DNA of 64,000 nt, from positions 4,167 through 68,166 of the forward strand of contig DATBGO010000138.1 of the NCBI GenBank assembly GCA_036558005.1. The letters run 5' to 3'. This document shows positions 51,966 to 62,300 of the stretch, piece after piece. Positions within the stretch are counted from its first letter, which is position 1; each line of letters begins with the position of its first letter. Origin of the DNA: DATBGO01 sp036558005. GTDB taxonomy: Bacteria > Actinomycetota > Actinomycetes > Streptosporangiales > Streptosporangiaceae. Both the position numbers and the translations under genes were made by a program. The notes beneath the pieces are model-generated. The model did no database searches. It saw only the letters and a program-made list of their open reading frames with translations, and was not told the origin of the DNA.

Positions 51966-52020
51966 TTACTGTCATCTAGACATTAACTAGTTCTACGCCT
52001 TTATGTCAAGGCGACAGTAA
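51966..52020. promoter_or_regulatory. Paired TGTC-N5-GACA palindromic operators upstream of the NrtR-type gene
   Basis: Site one, 51966-51986, reads TTA-C-TGTC-ATCTA-GACA-T-TAA; site two, 52001-52020, reads TTA-TGTC-AAGGC-GACA-G-TAA. The half-sites match exactly, and the centres are about 34 bases apart, roughly three helical turns. The second site ends 14 bases before the ATG of the Nudix-type regulator gene, as expected for autoregulation by an NrtR protein. The region also separates this gene from the divergent small peptide gene. Confidence 0.7.
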
Positions 52021-52034
52021 GCTATGCTCGGCGC

Positions 52035-52736
52035 ATGATCGATCGCGACCGGCTGCTCCTGCATCTCACCGTTGACCTGGCGATCCTGACCGTCCGGGAG
52101 AACCGGCTGCAGGTCCTGGTCATCGAGCGGGCCAACGAGCCCTACCGCGGGCAGGCCGCGCTGCCCGGGGGATTCCTGCGGGCGGGCGAGGACCTGCGCG
52201 CGGCCGCCGAGCGTGAGCTGGGCGAGGAGACCGGCCTCGATGGCGGTGCCCTGCACCTTGAGCAGCTCGCCACCTACGGTGCCCCGGGCCGCGACCCGCG
52301 GGGCCGGATCGTCAGCGTGGCGTACCTGGCGATCGCCCCGGACCTGCCGGTGCCCGCCGCGGGCTCAGATGCGCGCAGCGCCCGCTGGATGCCGGCCAGC
52401 GAGGCCCGCGGAAGGCTCGCCTTCGACCACAACCAGATTCTGGACGAGGCCATCGAGCGGGCCAGGATCAGGCTGGAACTCACCACCCTGGCCACCGCGT
52501 TCTGCGGCCCCAGCTTCACCATCGGCGACCTGCGCAACGTCTATGAGGTGGTCTGGGACACCCCGCTCGACCCGCGGAACTTCAGCAGGAAGGTCGCCCA
52601 CACCCAGGGCTTCGTCCAGCCGACCGGCGGCAGGCGGGTGCCCGCCACCGGCCGTCCCGCGCTGCTCTACCGGCGCGGCCCCGCGGAGGCGCTCAGCCCG
52701 CCGCTGATGCGCAACCCCGAACGGGCCGCCTCCTAG
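52035..52736 (+). CDS. nrtR: NrtR-type Nudix-domain transcriptional regulator of NAD metabolism
   Basis: This 233-residue protein has an N-terminal Nudix domain with a complete box (GFLRAGEDLRAAAEREL, then GEETGL, about 44-66) and a C-terminal winged helix (about 155-225: FTIGDLRNVYEVVWDTPLDPRNFSRKV), the layout of NrtR repressors that sense ADP-ribose and control NAD synthesis or salvage genes. Because the Nudix box is intact, ADP-ribose hydrolysis is also possible. Paired palindromes just upstream suggest that it controls its own gene. The NAD genes it may control are not adjacent, though a nicotinamidase-type gene lies 25 kb away. It is convergent with the SARP gene, with a four-base overlap. 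Confidence 0.8.
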   Translation: MIDRDRLLLHLTVDLAILTVRENRLQVLVIERANEPYRGQAALPGGFLRAGEDLRAAAERELGEETGLDGGALHLEQLATYGAPGRDPRGRIVSVAYLAIAPDLPVPAAGSDARSARWMPASEARGRLAFDHNQILDEAIERARIRLELTTLATAFCGPSFTIGDLRNVYEVVWDTPLDPRNFSRKVAHTQGFVQPTGGRRVPATGRPALLYRRGPAEALSPPLMRNPERAAS

Positions 52737-55700
52737 CCGCCGGGACGGCGGAGCCGGTCCTCGGCGGGCAGCCCTGCTTCCTCATACAGGGCCTCGACCC
52801 GCGCCCACGCCGCGCTGGCCGCCACGGCATCGCCCCGCCCGGACAGGAAACTGGCCAGCTCGGCCAGCGCCCGCGCCGCCTGCCGCGCCGCCCCGCAGCC
52901 GGTGAACACGGCCACCGCCCGGTTCAGCGCGGCTACCTGCCCGGCTGGCTGCCCCCGCGCACCCTCCAGGCTGGCCACCGACATCAGGACCCGGCCCTCA
53001 AGCACCGCGTCCGAGCCTGCCTGTGCCCGCTCGGCCGCCATGGCCAGGTGACGCGCCGCGGCGTCGTAGTCGCCCCGGCGCAGGGCCAGCTCGCCCTGGC
53101 CGTGCTGGGCATAGGCCAGCCCGATGCCGGGCCTGCCGGAGCAGACCTCAAGGACCTTGCCGAACGCTATCTGGGCGCCGGCCAGGTCATCAACGGCCAG
53201 GCACGCCGCACCGACCCAGTACTGTGCCTGCGCGATCAGCCGCGGAACGCCAAGCTCGTCGGCGATGACCGCGGCGTCCGCGAGCGCCCGCCGGGCGTCC
53301 TGGTCGTTGCCGAGCTCGAGATGGGACTGGCCGATGAAGCGCAGCGCCTGCCACTGCCCGACCACGTCACCAGCGGCGGCGTACAAGGCCAGCGCCTCGC
53401 TGAGCAGCCGGAGCGGCCGGGTCAGGTGACCGCGCCGCCGCAGCGCGTTGGCCAGCGTGCGCAGCGCGATGGCCTGGCCGTGCTGGTCACCGGCGGCGGC
53501 CAGCAGGCTGACCGCGCGCTCCAGTTCGGCCGGGCCCGAGGTGCTCGCGGCCCGGCGGCTGGCGACCAGGGCCGGCTGGTTGAGGCAGGCCAGCACGATT
53601 CCCTCGCCGCGCTGGCTGCCCGAGCGCTGGCAGGCGGCCAGCGCCACCTCGTGGGTGGCGTACCAGTCGTCGAAATAGCCGCCGACGTTGTACAACTCGT
53701 GCGCGGATACGGCCAGGTCCCAGCAGATGTCGGTCAGCCCGAGCGCGGCGCAGTGGTCGACGGCCGTGCGGATGTTCGGCAGTTCCTTCTCGAACCACTC
53801 CAGCGGATCCGCGTCGACTTCGCTGAGCACCTCGGGTGGCGCCCGCCAGTCAGCGACCGCGCTGTGTATCACCTCGAAGTCACCCTTGTACAGCCGCACG
53901 TGCGCCCGCCGGACCAGGGTGAGCAGCGCGCGGTATACCTGTGCGGCCAGGGCGGAATGGTCACCGGGCAACCCGGCTAGCGCCCGGCGCCTGGCGTACT
54001 CCCTGGTCAGATCGTGCAGCCCGTGCCGTGCCTCGGCCGGCCCTGAGGTGATCATGAAACTGGCGGCCAGCTGGGCGAGCGCCGCGGCCGCGTCGTCCGC
54101 GCTGCCGTCGAGCACGGCCACGGCCGTCCACAGGCCAAACCCGGTCAGCGGCAGCGCGCCCAGCCCGAGGAACAGCCGTCCAGCGTCCGTGTCCAGGCGC
54201 TCGAACCCGGCGCCGATGGTACGGGCCACGTTGAGGTCCCGGTACTCGAACGCCGCCGGTCCCTGCGCCGCCAGGCGGCGGGCGAGGTCCGCGGTCGGCC
54301 GGTGCTGGTCACGGACCCGCAGCGCGCCCGCGATACGCAGCGCCAGCGGCAGTCCCCCGCACAGCGCGACCACCTGGCCGACGGCGTCCAGTTCATGATC
54401 CAGGCGCAGGCCCGAGCGCTGCACCACGCTCAGGAACAGCCTGGTCGCCGCCGCCGGCTCCAGCGGCTCCAGCGGCGCCATGTGGTGCGCGTCGCTGATC
54501 TCGGGCAGCCGCTGGCGCGCGGTGACCAGCACCGCGCACCCGGGATTGGCTGGCACAAGCTCGCTGACCTGCATGCCGTCGGCGACGTCGTCGAGGACGA
54601 CCAGCACCCGCCGGTCGGCGAGCAGTGTCCGGTATGCCGCCAGCCGCTCGGCTTTGGTCTCCGGCACCCGCGACACCTCGAACGCGCGCAGGATCTGAGC
54701 CAGGATCTCCCCGGTCGCGGCCGCGCCGTCACGGCTGCCATGCAGCTCCAGGTACAGCTGGCCGTCGGGGTAGTGGTCCATGGAGTCGTGCGCGACGCGC
54801 ACGGCCAGTGCCGTCTTGCCGATCCCGCCCGGCCCGGAGATGACCACGACCGGCACCGCCGGAGCGGGATCGCGGCGCAGCAGCCAGGTGGCCTCGGCGG
54901 CCAGGTCGTCCCGCGCGACCAGCTCCGGCGGCCGGGGCAGCTGCCTGGGCACGCCGCCCGGCCTGCGCGGCGACGGCGGCCGCGGCAGCGGCACGGCACG
55001 CCTGGCTAGCTGTGACTCGGCGGCCGCGGCCGCCTTCTGGTCACCCCGTGCGATCGCGAAATGGAAGGTGCGCAGCAGCGCCTCCGGCGTCCCGCCGGTC
55101 TCCTGCGCCAGTGCTTCCCGGTGCCGCTCGTAGGCCGTGGCCGCGTCGGTCAGGTGCCCGCACCAGTACTGGGCCAGCACGAGTTGCTCGGCCAGCCGGC
55201 CATCAGCGGGGTAGAAGCCGGCCACCGAGATCAGCTCGTCCAGCACCAGCTCATGATTGCCTCGCCCGAGTTCCAGCCCGAACAGCCGCACCGCGGCGCG
55301 CCGGTGCCGCTGTTCGAGCGCCAGGGTTTCCTGGCGTAACGCTTCGGTGGGCACATTCGACAGCGGATGCGGTCCGCGCCACAGCCCCAGCGCCCGCCGG
55401 AGGCAGCCGATCTCATCGGCGCCGCGATGCTCGGCGGCGGCCTCCTGCGCCTGCCGCACCAGCCGCTGGAAGAGCAGGGCATCGACGTCGTCGTCGGCGA
55501 CCCTCAGCTCGTAGCCGAACCTGGAGTGGGTCCGCAGGTCGTCCCGGCGGCCGGCCTGGCCGAGGACGTCGCGCACCGCCATCACCCGCTTGTGCAGCTG
55601 CGCTTCCCTGACGTCATCACTGCCCCACACGGTGCGGATCAGGTCGGCCTTGGAGATCCGCCGGTTGGCGTTGATCAGGAGCGCGGCCAGCACGACCAGC

Positions 55701-55774
55701 GTCAGGCCCACGGGCAGGTCGGTTAACTGGCCATCCTGCCCGATCTGCAGTTCCCCCAGCAGCCGGTAGATCAC
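52733..55774 (-). CDS. SARP-family regulator, AfsR-like, with NB-ARC and TPR domains
   Basis: This 1013-residue regulator has an N-terminal OmpR-like winged helix (about 10-90: ALLINANRRISKADLIRTVWG), a bacterial transcriptional activation domain (about 95-240), an NB-ARC ATPase (P-loop VISGPGGIGKTALAV near 290; LVVLDDVADGMQV; GLPLALRIAG) and C-terminal TPR repeats (about 600-1000). This is the AfsR pattern, a global activator of secondary metabolism that responds to Ser/Thr kinases. It starts with a GTG at 55774. No biosynthetic cluster is seen next to it, so its target is not evident, although the NERD-like gene is divergent from it. Confidence 0.9.
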   Translation of the reverse strand: MIYRLLGELQIGQDGQLTDLPVGLTLVVLAALLINANRRISKADLIRTVWGSDDVREAQLHKRVMAVRDVLGQAGRRDDLRTHSRFGYELRVADDDVDALLFQRLVRQAQEAAAEHRGADEIGCLRRALGLWRGPHPLSNVPTEALRQETLALEQRHRRAAVRLFGLELGRGNHELVLDELISVAGFYPADGRLAEQLVLAQYWCGHLTDAATAYERHREALAQETGGTPEALLRTFHFAIARGDQKAAAAAESQLARRAVPLPRPPSPRRPGGVPRQLPRPPELVARDDLAAEATWLLRRDPAPAVPVVVISGPGGIGKTALAVRVAHDSMDHYPDGQLYLELHGSRDGAAATGEILAQILRAFEVSRVPETKAERLAAYRTLLADRRVLVVLDDVADGMQVSELVPANPGCAVLVTARQRLPEISDAHHMAPLEPLEPAAATRLFLSVVQRSGLRLDHELDAVGQVVALCGGLPLALRIAGALRVRDQHRPTADLARRLAAQGPAAFEYRDLNVARTIGAGFERLDTDAGRLFLGLGALPLTGFGLWTAVAVLDGSADDAAAALAQLAASFMITSGPAEARHGLHDLTREYARRRALAGLPGDHSALAAQVYRALLTLVRRAHVRLYKGDFEVIHSAVADWRAPPEVLSEVDADPLEWFEKELPNIRTAVDHCAALGLTDICWDLAVSAHELYNVGGYFDDWYATHEVALAACQRSGSQRGEGIVLACLNQPALVASRRAASTSGPAELERAVSLLAAAGDQHGQAIALRTLANALRRRGHLTRPLRLLSEALALYAAAGDVVGQWQALRFIGQSHLELGNDQDARRALADAAVIADELGVPRLIAQAQYWVGAACLAVDDLAGAQIAFGKVLEVCSGRPGIGLAYAQHGQGELALRRGDYDAAARHLAMAAERAQAGSDAVLEGRVLMSVASLEGARGQPAGQVAALNRAVAVFTGCGAARQAARALAELASFLSGRGDAVAASAAWARVEALYEEAGLPAEDRLRRPGG

Positions 55775-55957
55775 GAGCGCCTCCCGCCGGGACGCACCAT
55801 GCCGTCCTCACAGGGTTCATCGAAGGTGCGCGCGCGGCGACGCCGGTCCGCGCGCACAGGAAGCAAGACGGAAGTTTACCGGTAGTTTTCCGTGCTGGGA
55901 TTGCCATTGGTGATCAAACAGCAACTAATGGTGACGGCGGTAGACGGTGGAAGCGAC

Positions 55958-56632
55958 ATGATCAGGCTGCTGACTCGCCGGAACCGTGCTCAGGTCAGCC
56001 AGGCCGCGTTATCGCCCAGCCGGTACCACGGGAGCCTCGACGCGATCACCGACAGCGAGCGGCGGGCGTTACGCCCGATCGGCCTCAGTGCCTACGAGGT
56101 GGCGGTCCGGACCGGGGCGTTACTCGCCGTCCTCGCGGCCGTTCCCGGCGTCCGGATCTTCCAGGGTGTCCGCGCCGCGGACGGCGACTTGCCGCGCATC
56201 GCGCACGCGGTCAGCGCCGGACGGCGGCTGCTGCTCGTTGAGTCGGTGGCGTGGCCGCCGGGCCGGTACGCCGCCGCCGCGAACGGCCGGATCTACTGCG
56301 ACGGCGCCTACACCGGGCAGTCAGTCCGCCCGCTGCTGGCCGCGGTCCGGTACTGGCGGGCGACCCTGCCGCCGCGCCATCAGGTGCGGGCGCTGATCGT
56401 GGTGCACCTGATCACCGAGGGAGCCCTGGCGCTGCCATCGGCCGGGCCAGATCTGGGCTGGATCCGAGCCGATGACGCGGCCAGCGGGCTGCGGGTCTTC
56501 CTGCCGCGACGGCGCCAGGCGATCAGCAGCGGTGCGGTCGCGGTCCTGGTCGCGGCGACCGAGGCTGGCGCTGGCGTCAGCCGGGGCGGTCCGCGGGGCG
56601 ACTTTCGGTACGGCGAGGAAGAAATCCGGTAG
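55958..56632 (+). CDS. NERD-like domain protein, unknown function
   Basis: This 224-residue protein has a region (about 62-150) with PGVRIFQGVRAADGDLPRIAHAV, then RRLLLVESVAWPPGRY and IYCDGAYTGQSVRPLLAAVR, which resembles the nuclease-related (NERD) fold, with an acidic residue at the end of the LLVES strand and the W-x-P-G-x-Y turn. The classic D-x-H and E-x-K catalytic residues are not clearly kept (D-L-P and E-S-V instead), so nuclease activity is doubtful. The ATG at 55958 follows GGTGGAAG. Upstream ATG codons at 55892 and 55930 are in frame but poorly supported. Confidence 0.5.
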   Translation: MIRLLTRRNRAQVSQAALSPSRYHGSLDAITDSERRALRPIGLSAYEVAVRTGALLAVLAAVPGVRIFQGVRAADGDLPRIAHAVSAGRRLLLVESVAWPPGRYAAAANGRIYCDGAYTGQSVRPLLAAVRYWRATLPPRHQVRALIVVHLITEGALALPSAGPDLGWIRADDAASGLRVFLPRRRQAISSGAVAVLVAATEAGAGVSRGGPRGDFRYGEEEIR

Positions 56633-56805
56633 AACGACGCGGCAGGCTTGATGCGGTATCCGCGACCAGCTGCGGTAAGCCGGCGCCGCCTGCCGTGGGG
56701 GGACGAGCCCGGCTGGCCCGGGTACTGGGCCCGGTCACGAGTGAGGCTCCTCGCTGCCGCACGTGACCGGGCCCGCTGCCGTCTGGCCCGCTGCTGGCCG
56801 GGCTG

Positions 56806-59307
56806 CTACTGGCCGGCCGGCGGCGGGACGTAACGGGTCTGCAGGAAGTCGCGCAGGGCGATGGCCGCGATGCCCGCGGCAGCATACTTCCAGCGGTCAT
56901 CCTGGACCGGGCCGGCGTTGTCGCTGATGCCGCGGAAGACGGCCCAGGACAGGTCGCGGACCGAGTCAGCGAACCCGTACGATTCCTGGTCCACCGCGGC
57001 GATGCTGTCGTCGAACCTGCTGGCCAGGGCGCTGAGCGCGGCGCCATCGCGCAGGACGTTCTCGCCGGACGCGATCGTCGCGTGGCAGACCGCCGGGTCA
57101 TGATCGTCGGTCAGCCCGGCCGGCCGGCGCTGTGCTGGCAGGCTGGCGATGAACGCGCTGACCTGGCCGCGGAAGGCCGGCTCGCCCGAGCCGTAGCCGA
57201 GCAGGCCGTGCCCGTAACCGTCGGCTGGCTCGGCTATCTGCGGCCGTGGCACGGTGCCCTCGCTGGTCACCCGCCCTGGCTCGTAGTAGAAGACCCGCTG
57301 GCTGATGACCACGTCACCGGGGCTCGTCTTCCCCGGCCGCCCGCCGGCGATGCCGGCCAGGAAGGCCGCCCGCACCGCGTACCTGCTGCGCAGCTGGGCT
57401 ATGGGCGCGCCGGCATGCACGTTCAGCGGCTTGAGGGTGCTGGTGATCACTAGTTCCAGCGGCTGGTCCTGGCGGGCGCGGCAGGGCAGCTGGCACCGGT
57501 AGAACGGCTGCCCGGCCTGCGGCTCCGGCTCGATGCCGAACACGTCGAGCACCGCCTGAAGTTCTTCTGGCAGGACGGTGATGATCGCCGCGTCGGCCGC
57601 GGTCAACGGCGGCCGGGGCTGACTGGTCCGGCGGGCGGCACTGGCTGGCGCGTTGACCGATTCGATCGCCGTGGCTGCCGCGTTCAGCTGGTCATAAGCT
57701 GCCGCGAGCGCGAGCGCGCGTTTCGGCGGCGGGATGTCGACGTGATAGGTGAAGCGGAGGAACTGACGGGCGAGGCCAGCGTGCCATTCCCAGCGCAGCT
57801 CGTCCTGCGCGCGCGGCTGGATCCGGTCCAGGCTGGCGGCGATCCAGGACAGCGCGGCCAGCGCCGCCTTCGTCGCGGCGGTGCTGGTCACGCTGGTGAG
57901 GTCGCTGTCGCCCAGGCTCAGGCTGTAGGCGAGCTTGCGCCAGGTGCTGAACCCGGTGAAGAACATCGATTCCGCGCCCGCGTCGACGCTGCGCATGATC
58001 AGGTCGACGGCCAGGCACGCCGGGTCGGTGGCCCAGTGCATCATGCCGAACATGCTCGGGTCGATGAGCTGAGGCTGCGGGTGCCGCCCGGCGGAGACCA
58101 GCACGTTCCCGCCGTGCAGGTCGCCGTGCCCGTAGCAGCTGTAGGTCTGCTGCGGGATGGACCACTTCAGCACCCGGGGCAGGTGCCGTTCGGCGACGAA
58201 CTGGGTGACGTCCCGCACGAGCTGGTCCTCGGCTTCGGTGTCCAGGCCGCCGCCATCGGGCCGGGTCAGGGCCCCGCGCAGCTCGCCCAGTGATTCCAGC
58301 ACCGATCTTTGCCGGTGGTGCGGGAAGGCGAAGGCGGCCAGCGGCTCGCCGGGCTCGAACTGGCCCTCGGCGTAGGACGGCCCCATGCCATCCACCAGCA
58401 GCGCTTCGAGCACGTCCTCGACATCCCGCTCATCCGGCCCGGCCGACAGCCACTGCCGGAACGTGCTGGCCCGCTTGACCAGCGGCCCGCCCAGCGCATA
58501 CCAGCCGTTCGCCGGCCCGACCGGATGCCCGGGACGGTGCTGCACCAGCAGCGACGGCGGCAGGATCTCGGCCGCCCACTGGCCCCGGCTCGCCTCCTCG
58601 GCCAGCTGGTCCCTGGCCCGGCTGAGCTTCAGCACGTGGCTGATCTGGCTCATCGACTCGACCTGGGCGGTGGCCGCGCAGACCCATGCCCCGGACGCGC
58701 CGGGCGTCAGCGCGGTCAGCTCGATCCGCTGCGGCGCGTGCTTGCTGGCCTCCAGGAGCATGCCGTACAGCCGCGCGATCGTCGGCTCGCCGACGTGCTG
58801 CAAGAGAGTCTGCACGGCCGGGTCCTGCCGGTTTGCCGACACGGCGCAGACCGGCACGGTGCCGTTGTCGAGCAGGTGCGCCCGGATCTCGGCCGCGATG
58901 GCCGCCGGGCTGTGCAGCTGCGACCCGGTGCTGAAATCGACCCGCCGGACCACATCATGAGCGCCAAGGCGCCTGGCCTCGTCCATCAGGTCAGGCAGGT
59001 AGTCCCGGCCGGTGCTGATCACCAGGATGAAGGTGTGCGGTGATCGCTCGCTGGCGTCCTTGATCAGGTCCAGCCCGCGCTCTTCGAACAGGTCGGCGAC
59101 GTCCTCCCTGGGGAACATCAGGTCGGCGATGACCAGGTCGAACGGCGGTGCCGACGCGGTGATGAACTGCTGGCCCTGGTCGACGGTGGTCGCGGTGGCC
59201 CAGTCGATGTCCCAGCCGAACCCGGCGAATGCCCGGCTGAACCGGGCGGTGGTGCTCTCGATGACCGCGGGCATGTCATCGACGACCAGCGCGCGGATTC
59301 TGGGCAT
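56806..59307 (-). CDS. Receiver / APH-like kinase / nucleoside-phosphorylase-like fusion protein
   Basis: This 833-residue protein begins with a receiver domain (1-150): D10, D11, phospho-acceptor D62 in IADLMFP and the VIST switch; the usual Lys is Arg (VVRRVD). A phosphotransferase-like kinase domain follows (about 170-480) with LTPGASGAWVC, HVLKLSRARDQLAEEA (Lys/Glu pair), HGDLHGGNVL (about 396) and LIDPS. The last 265 residues are a purine-nucleoside-phosphorylase/MTA nucleosidase-like domain (AAIITVLPEE, LAGIAGG, IASGENV, VDQESYGFAD, FRGISD). No DNA-binding domain is present, so the output is probably enzymatic on a nucleotide or nucleoside. GGAGG lies six bases before the ATG, which follows the partner's stop by two bases. 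Confidence 0.8.
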   Translation of the reverse strand: MPRIRALVVDDMPAVIESTTARFSRAFAGFGWDIDWATATTVDQGQQFITASAPPFDLVIADLMFPREDVADLFEERGLDLIKDASERSPHTFILVISTGRDYLPDLMDEARRLGAHDVVRRVDFSTGSQLHSPAAIAAEIRAHLLDNGTVPVCAVSANRQDPAVQTLLQHVGEPTIARLYGMLLEASKHAPQRIELTALTPGASGAWVCAATAQVESMSQISHVLKLSRARDQLAEEASRGQWAAEILPPSLLVQHRPGHPVGPANGWYALGGPLVKRASTFRQWLSAGPDERDVEDVLEALLVDGMGPSYAEGQFEPGEPLAAFAFPHHRQRSVLESLGELRGALTRPDGGGLDTEAEDQLVRDVTQFVAERHLPRVLKWSIPQQTYSCYGHGDLHGGNVLVSAGRHPQPQLIDPSMFGMMHWATDPACLAVDLIMRSVDAGAESMFFTGFSTWRKLAYSLSLGDSDLTSVTSTAATKAALAALSWIAASLDRIQPRAQDELRWEWHAGLARQFLRFTYHVDIPPPKRALALAAAYDQLNAAATAIESVNAPASAARRTSQPRPPLTAADAAIITVLPEELQAVLDVFGIEPEPQAGQPFYRCQLPCRARQDQPLELVITSTLKPLNVHAGAPIAQLRSRYAVRAAFLAGIAGGRPGKTSPGDVVISQRVFYYEPGRVTSEGTVPRPQIAEPADGYGHGLLGYGSGEPAFRGQVSAFIASLPAQRRPAGLTDDHDPAVCHATIASGENVLRDGAALSALASRFDDSIAAVDQESYGFADSVRDLSWAVFRGISDNAGPVQDDRWKYAAAGIAAIALRDFLQTRYVPPPAGQ

Positions 59308-59309
59308 GG

Positions 59310-62300
59310 CTATCCTCCGTACCACAGTGGCAGCGTGACGACGGCGGCGAACGTCCAGCCGTCGTCACTCAGCGCCAGGCCGTTCACTGAGCCGCCGAAC
59401 GGCCGGAGCTTGTCGTTGAGCGCCCGGATTCCCTTGCCGGGCAACTGGCGCGGCGCCGTGCCGGAATTGCGCAGCACCAGCCGGACCGCCTCCGGGCCCG
59501 CCGGGGCATAGTCCACTCCCAGCCGGCAAGCGGCACCGGGTAGCTGGTGTTTGCGCACGTTCTCAAGCAGATGGCCGAGGACCTGATCGAGCAGCCGCTC
59601 CGGGCAGAAAACGGCGACATCGCCCCGGTCCGGGCTGCTGACCGTGGCCTGGGCGCGATGCAGCGCGAGGATACTGGTCACCCGGAGGCTCAGGTTGACT
59701 GGCGCAGACCTGACCAGGTCCACCAGCAGCGCGGGGGCGTGCCGGTCGGGGAGATGCGCGGCCAGGAAGACCCGGTTCCACCAGTTGATCCGGTCGAGCA
59801 GTTCCCGCCGGAGCACCTGCCTGGCGTGGTCGCCGGGGCGCGGCGGCCCGTCGATAAGCCGGTGCAGCCGCTCGGCCACCGCGCGTAGTTCCCTGACGTC
59901 GTGCCGGGCCAGGCCGAGCAGCCGCCGCTGATCCGGCGGGCCGAACCAATCGGCGACGAAATCCCCGGCGAGGATGTCACGCAGCGCAGGGAGATTGGCC
60001 AGGGCCCGCTCTTCGAGCTGACGGGCACAGGTATTCCATCGCGCCCGGACCTCGACAACGGCCGGGGCGGGTGGCGAGATGTCCTCGATGTCCTCAACGA
60101 CACTGCGCACTAGCAACAGTTCGGTTTCCAGCCGATGCCGGACCACCGGACGGACCAGATCTTCGCGCAGCCGGTCCCACGCTGCCTGTGCGTCTTTCGG
60201 CTTGCGGAGAATCTGGTAGTCGGTGATCGTGATCAGTTCGCCCACGACATGCAGATGCTCATCTACCGGAATCCCGGTGGATGAGTCCCGCTCCTCCAGG
60301 TAATCGCGGCAGCCCACCAGACTGTGGCGCAGCTTGCCGATGTCGAACGGCGATCCAGGCGGCGGTTGTAGCAGCAGCCGCCAGCAGTCCAGGAAGAGCT
60401 GGTCGACGAGGATGGCCTCATCTACGACCAGGTTGAGGAGATGGCGCAAGAGTTCTGCCAGGTCCTGTGGAGCGGCGGCGGAGAGCACCATGAGCGCTTG
60501 CACCCGGAGCCAGGGTGGCCGGGCCGGCTGCTCAAGGCTAAGCACGCATACTTGGACGAGGAGATCTCTGGCCGTTCCGAAATTTAGCGGCGGGAGCCGG
60601 AGCCATTGCTGCTCGGCCGCGAGCAGCCGGATCAGACCATCGCGTCTCAGGGTTGTTCGCGTCGTGCCGGCGGCCAGCATGCCGAGGGCGTTAATGGCCT
60701 CCTGGCGTTCAGGAACCCGGCGCAGCGCGCTGAGCAGCAAGCCGCGCCAGCGCAGATAGTCGAGTGCCTCATCGCTGCTGACCGGCACGGTGAACAGGTC
60801 AGCAGCGGCGTCTCTGGAGACCTCGTCCAGATCTCGCAGCCGCAGCATGTGATGCAGCAACTCGGCATGCTGCCGCAGCCGGTGCGGAACCGCGTCCCCG
60901 GACAGCTCAGCGTAGCGGTTTCCGGTGGCGCAGATAGCGCAGGAACGCGCGTCGAGGTCGGAAGTGCTATTGACGGTGACGAAGCGAATGACGACCGGAA
61001 TGGGCTGAGCGTGTCCGGTTACGCGGTGGCCGCCGATGGCACCATCGCTAGGTGCGCTGACCGTCCGCAGCATGTGAAGTACTTCGGTGTCCTGGGCATT
61101 CAACTGGTTAAGCAGGCAGATTGCGGCGATCTGCCGAGCGCCGCTCTTGGCGGCCAGCCGGATTAGCTGCAGGATCGTGCTCCCGGTCAGCGCCCACCAG
61201 TGGATGATCACAACGAGGTTCGTCCTGCCCGCGGTGCTCAGCCGGCCGGGAAAGGCCCACTCATCTCCCGCCGCCCATCTCGGGACAGGTACCACGCTGA
61301 CCGTGGTGCCACGGGCGGTGAGACGCTCTCTTACCGCGGTGGCCAGCCGTTCAGCATTGCCGTCAGACTTGACATACCAGAGCGCGAGGTCGAGACGTGG
61401 CTCGCTGGCTGCGCCGATATCGGCGAGAGCCTGCTCCATGGTAGCGAGGAATTCGTCGGTAATCTGTTCGCGAATCTGCTGGCTACGCAGTGCGTGGAGC
61501 CGGATGAAGGCGCTGAAATGGCGTTGCGGCTGCCCGTCGATGTGACCGAGGCGAAGCACGTCCGGGTCTGCGGCACACCAGCGCAGCAAACCGGCTTCCT
61601 GCACCTCTGCCAGCGAAGCCGGAGCTGTTTCCGCCGGGCTCTTCAGCAGCGGGTCGATATCGGTTACGGGAAGGTCCTTAGCTGTCTCGTCGCTGACGCT
61701 GATATCCACTTCAACCAGGGAGACGACCGGGATGGTACGGTCGAGCAGCCGTACCGGTCTGCGTGTATGCCTGGCGTCCACCACGCAGACGATGGCTAGC
61801 GGCTGAGCATTTGCCGCAATCGCGCTGGCGACGGCCCGCAGGACTGTATTCTCGGTGGAGATGAGATCGGTGCAGAATACAACCTGCGCGCTGGGCGGAA
61901 TGCGCCCGCCGATGGGTGGCTGGTTGGGATCGATCTCAGACTGTTGCTGGTAATAATCGCCTGCCAGCATCATGCACTCGCTGACATGCCGGATGAACGT
62001 CCGAGACAGGCTGCCAACCTGGACAATTCCGGTGGGTTCCCTAGGCTGATAGGCGGCCCTGAGTGTCCTTCGGGCCTTGTGCGCGAGCACGAAGGCGGCC
62101 AGCTGGACGCCCACCGTCCCGGCCAGCAGCCGCTCCACATCGATCCATCGGTTGGTGATGCGGAGCGTGGGCCCGCGGAAGATGCCTCGCTCGACCCCGT
62201 CGCTGCCCTGCTCGATCGCCTCCGCCAGGTCGTGGCTTATTTCCCGCTCGATGGTGCCGTGCACGCTGAAGGTCGAGATCCGCAGGTCCAGCTGGTCACG

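Noticed and set aside
59308..59325. Start of the receiver-kinase-phosphorylase protein at 59325, overlapping the upstream gene.
   Set aside because: The ATG at 59307 has GGAGG at ideal spacing and begins right at the receiver strand (PRIRALVVDD).
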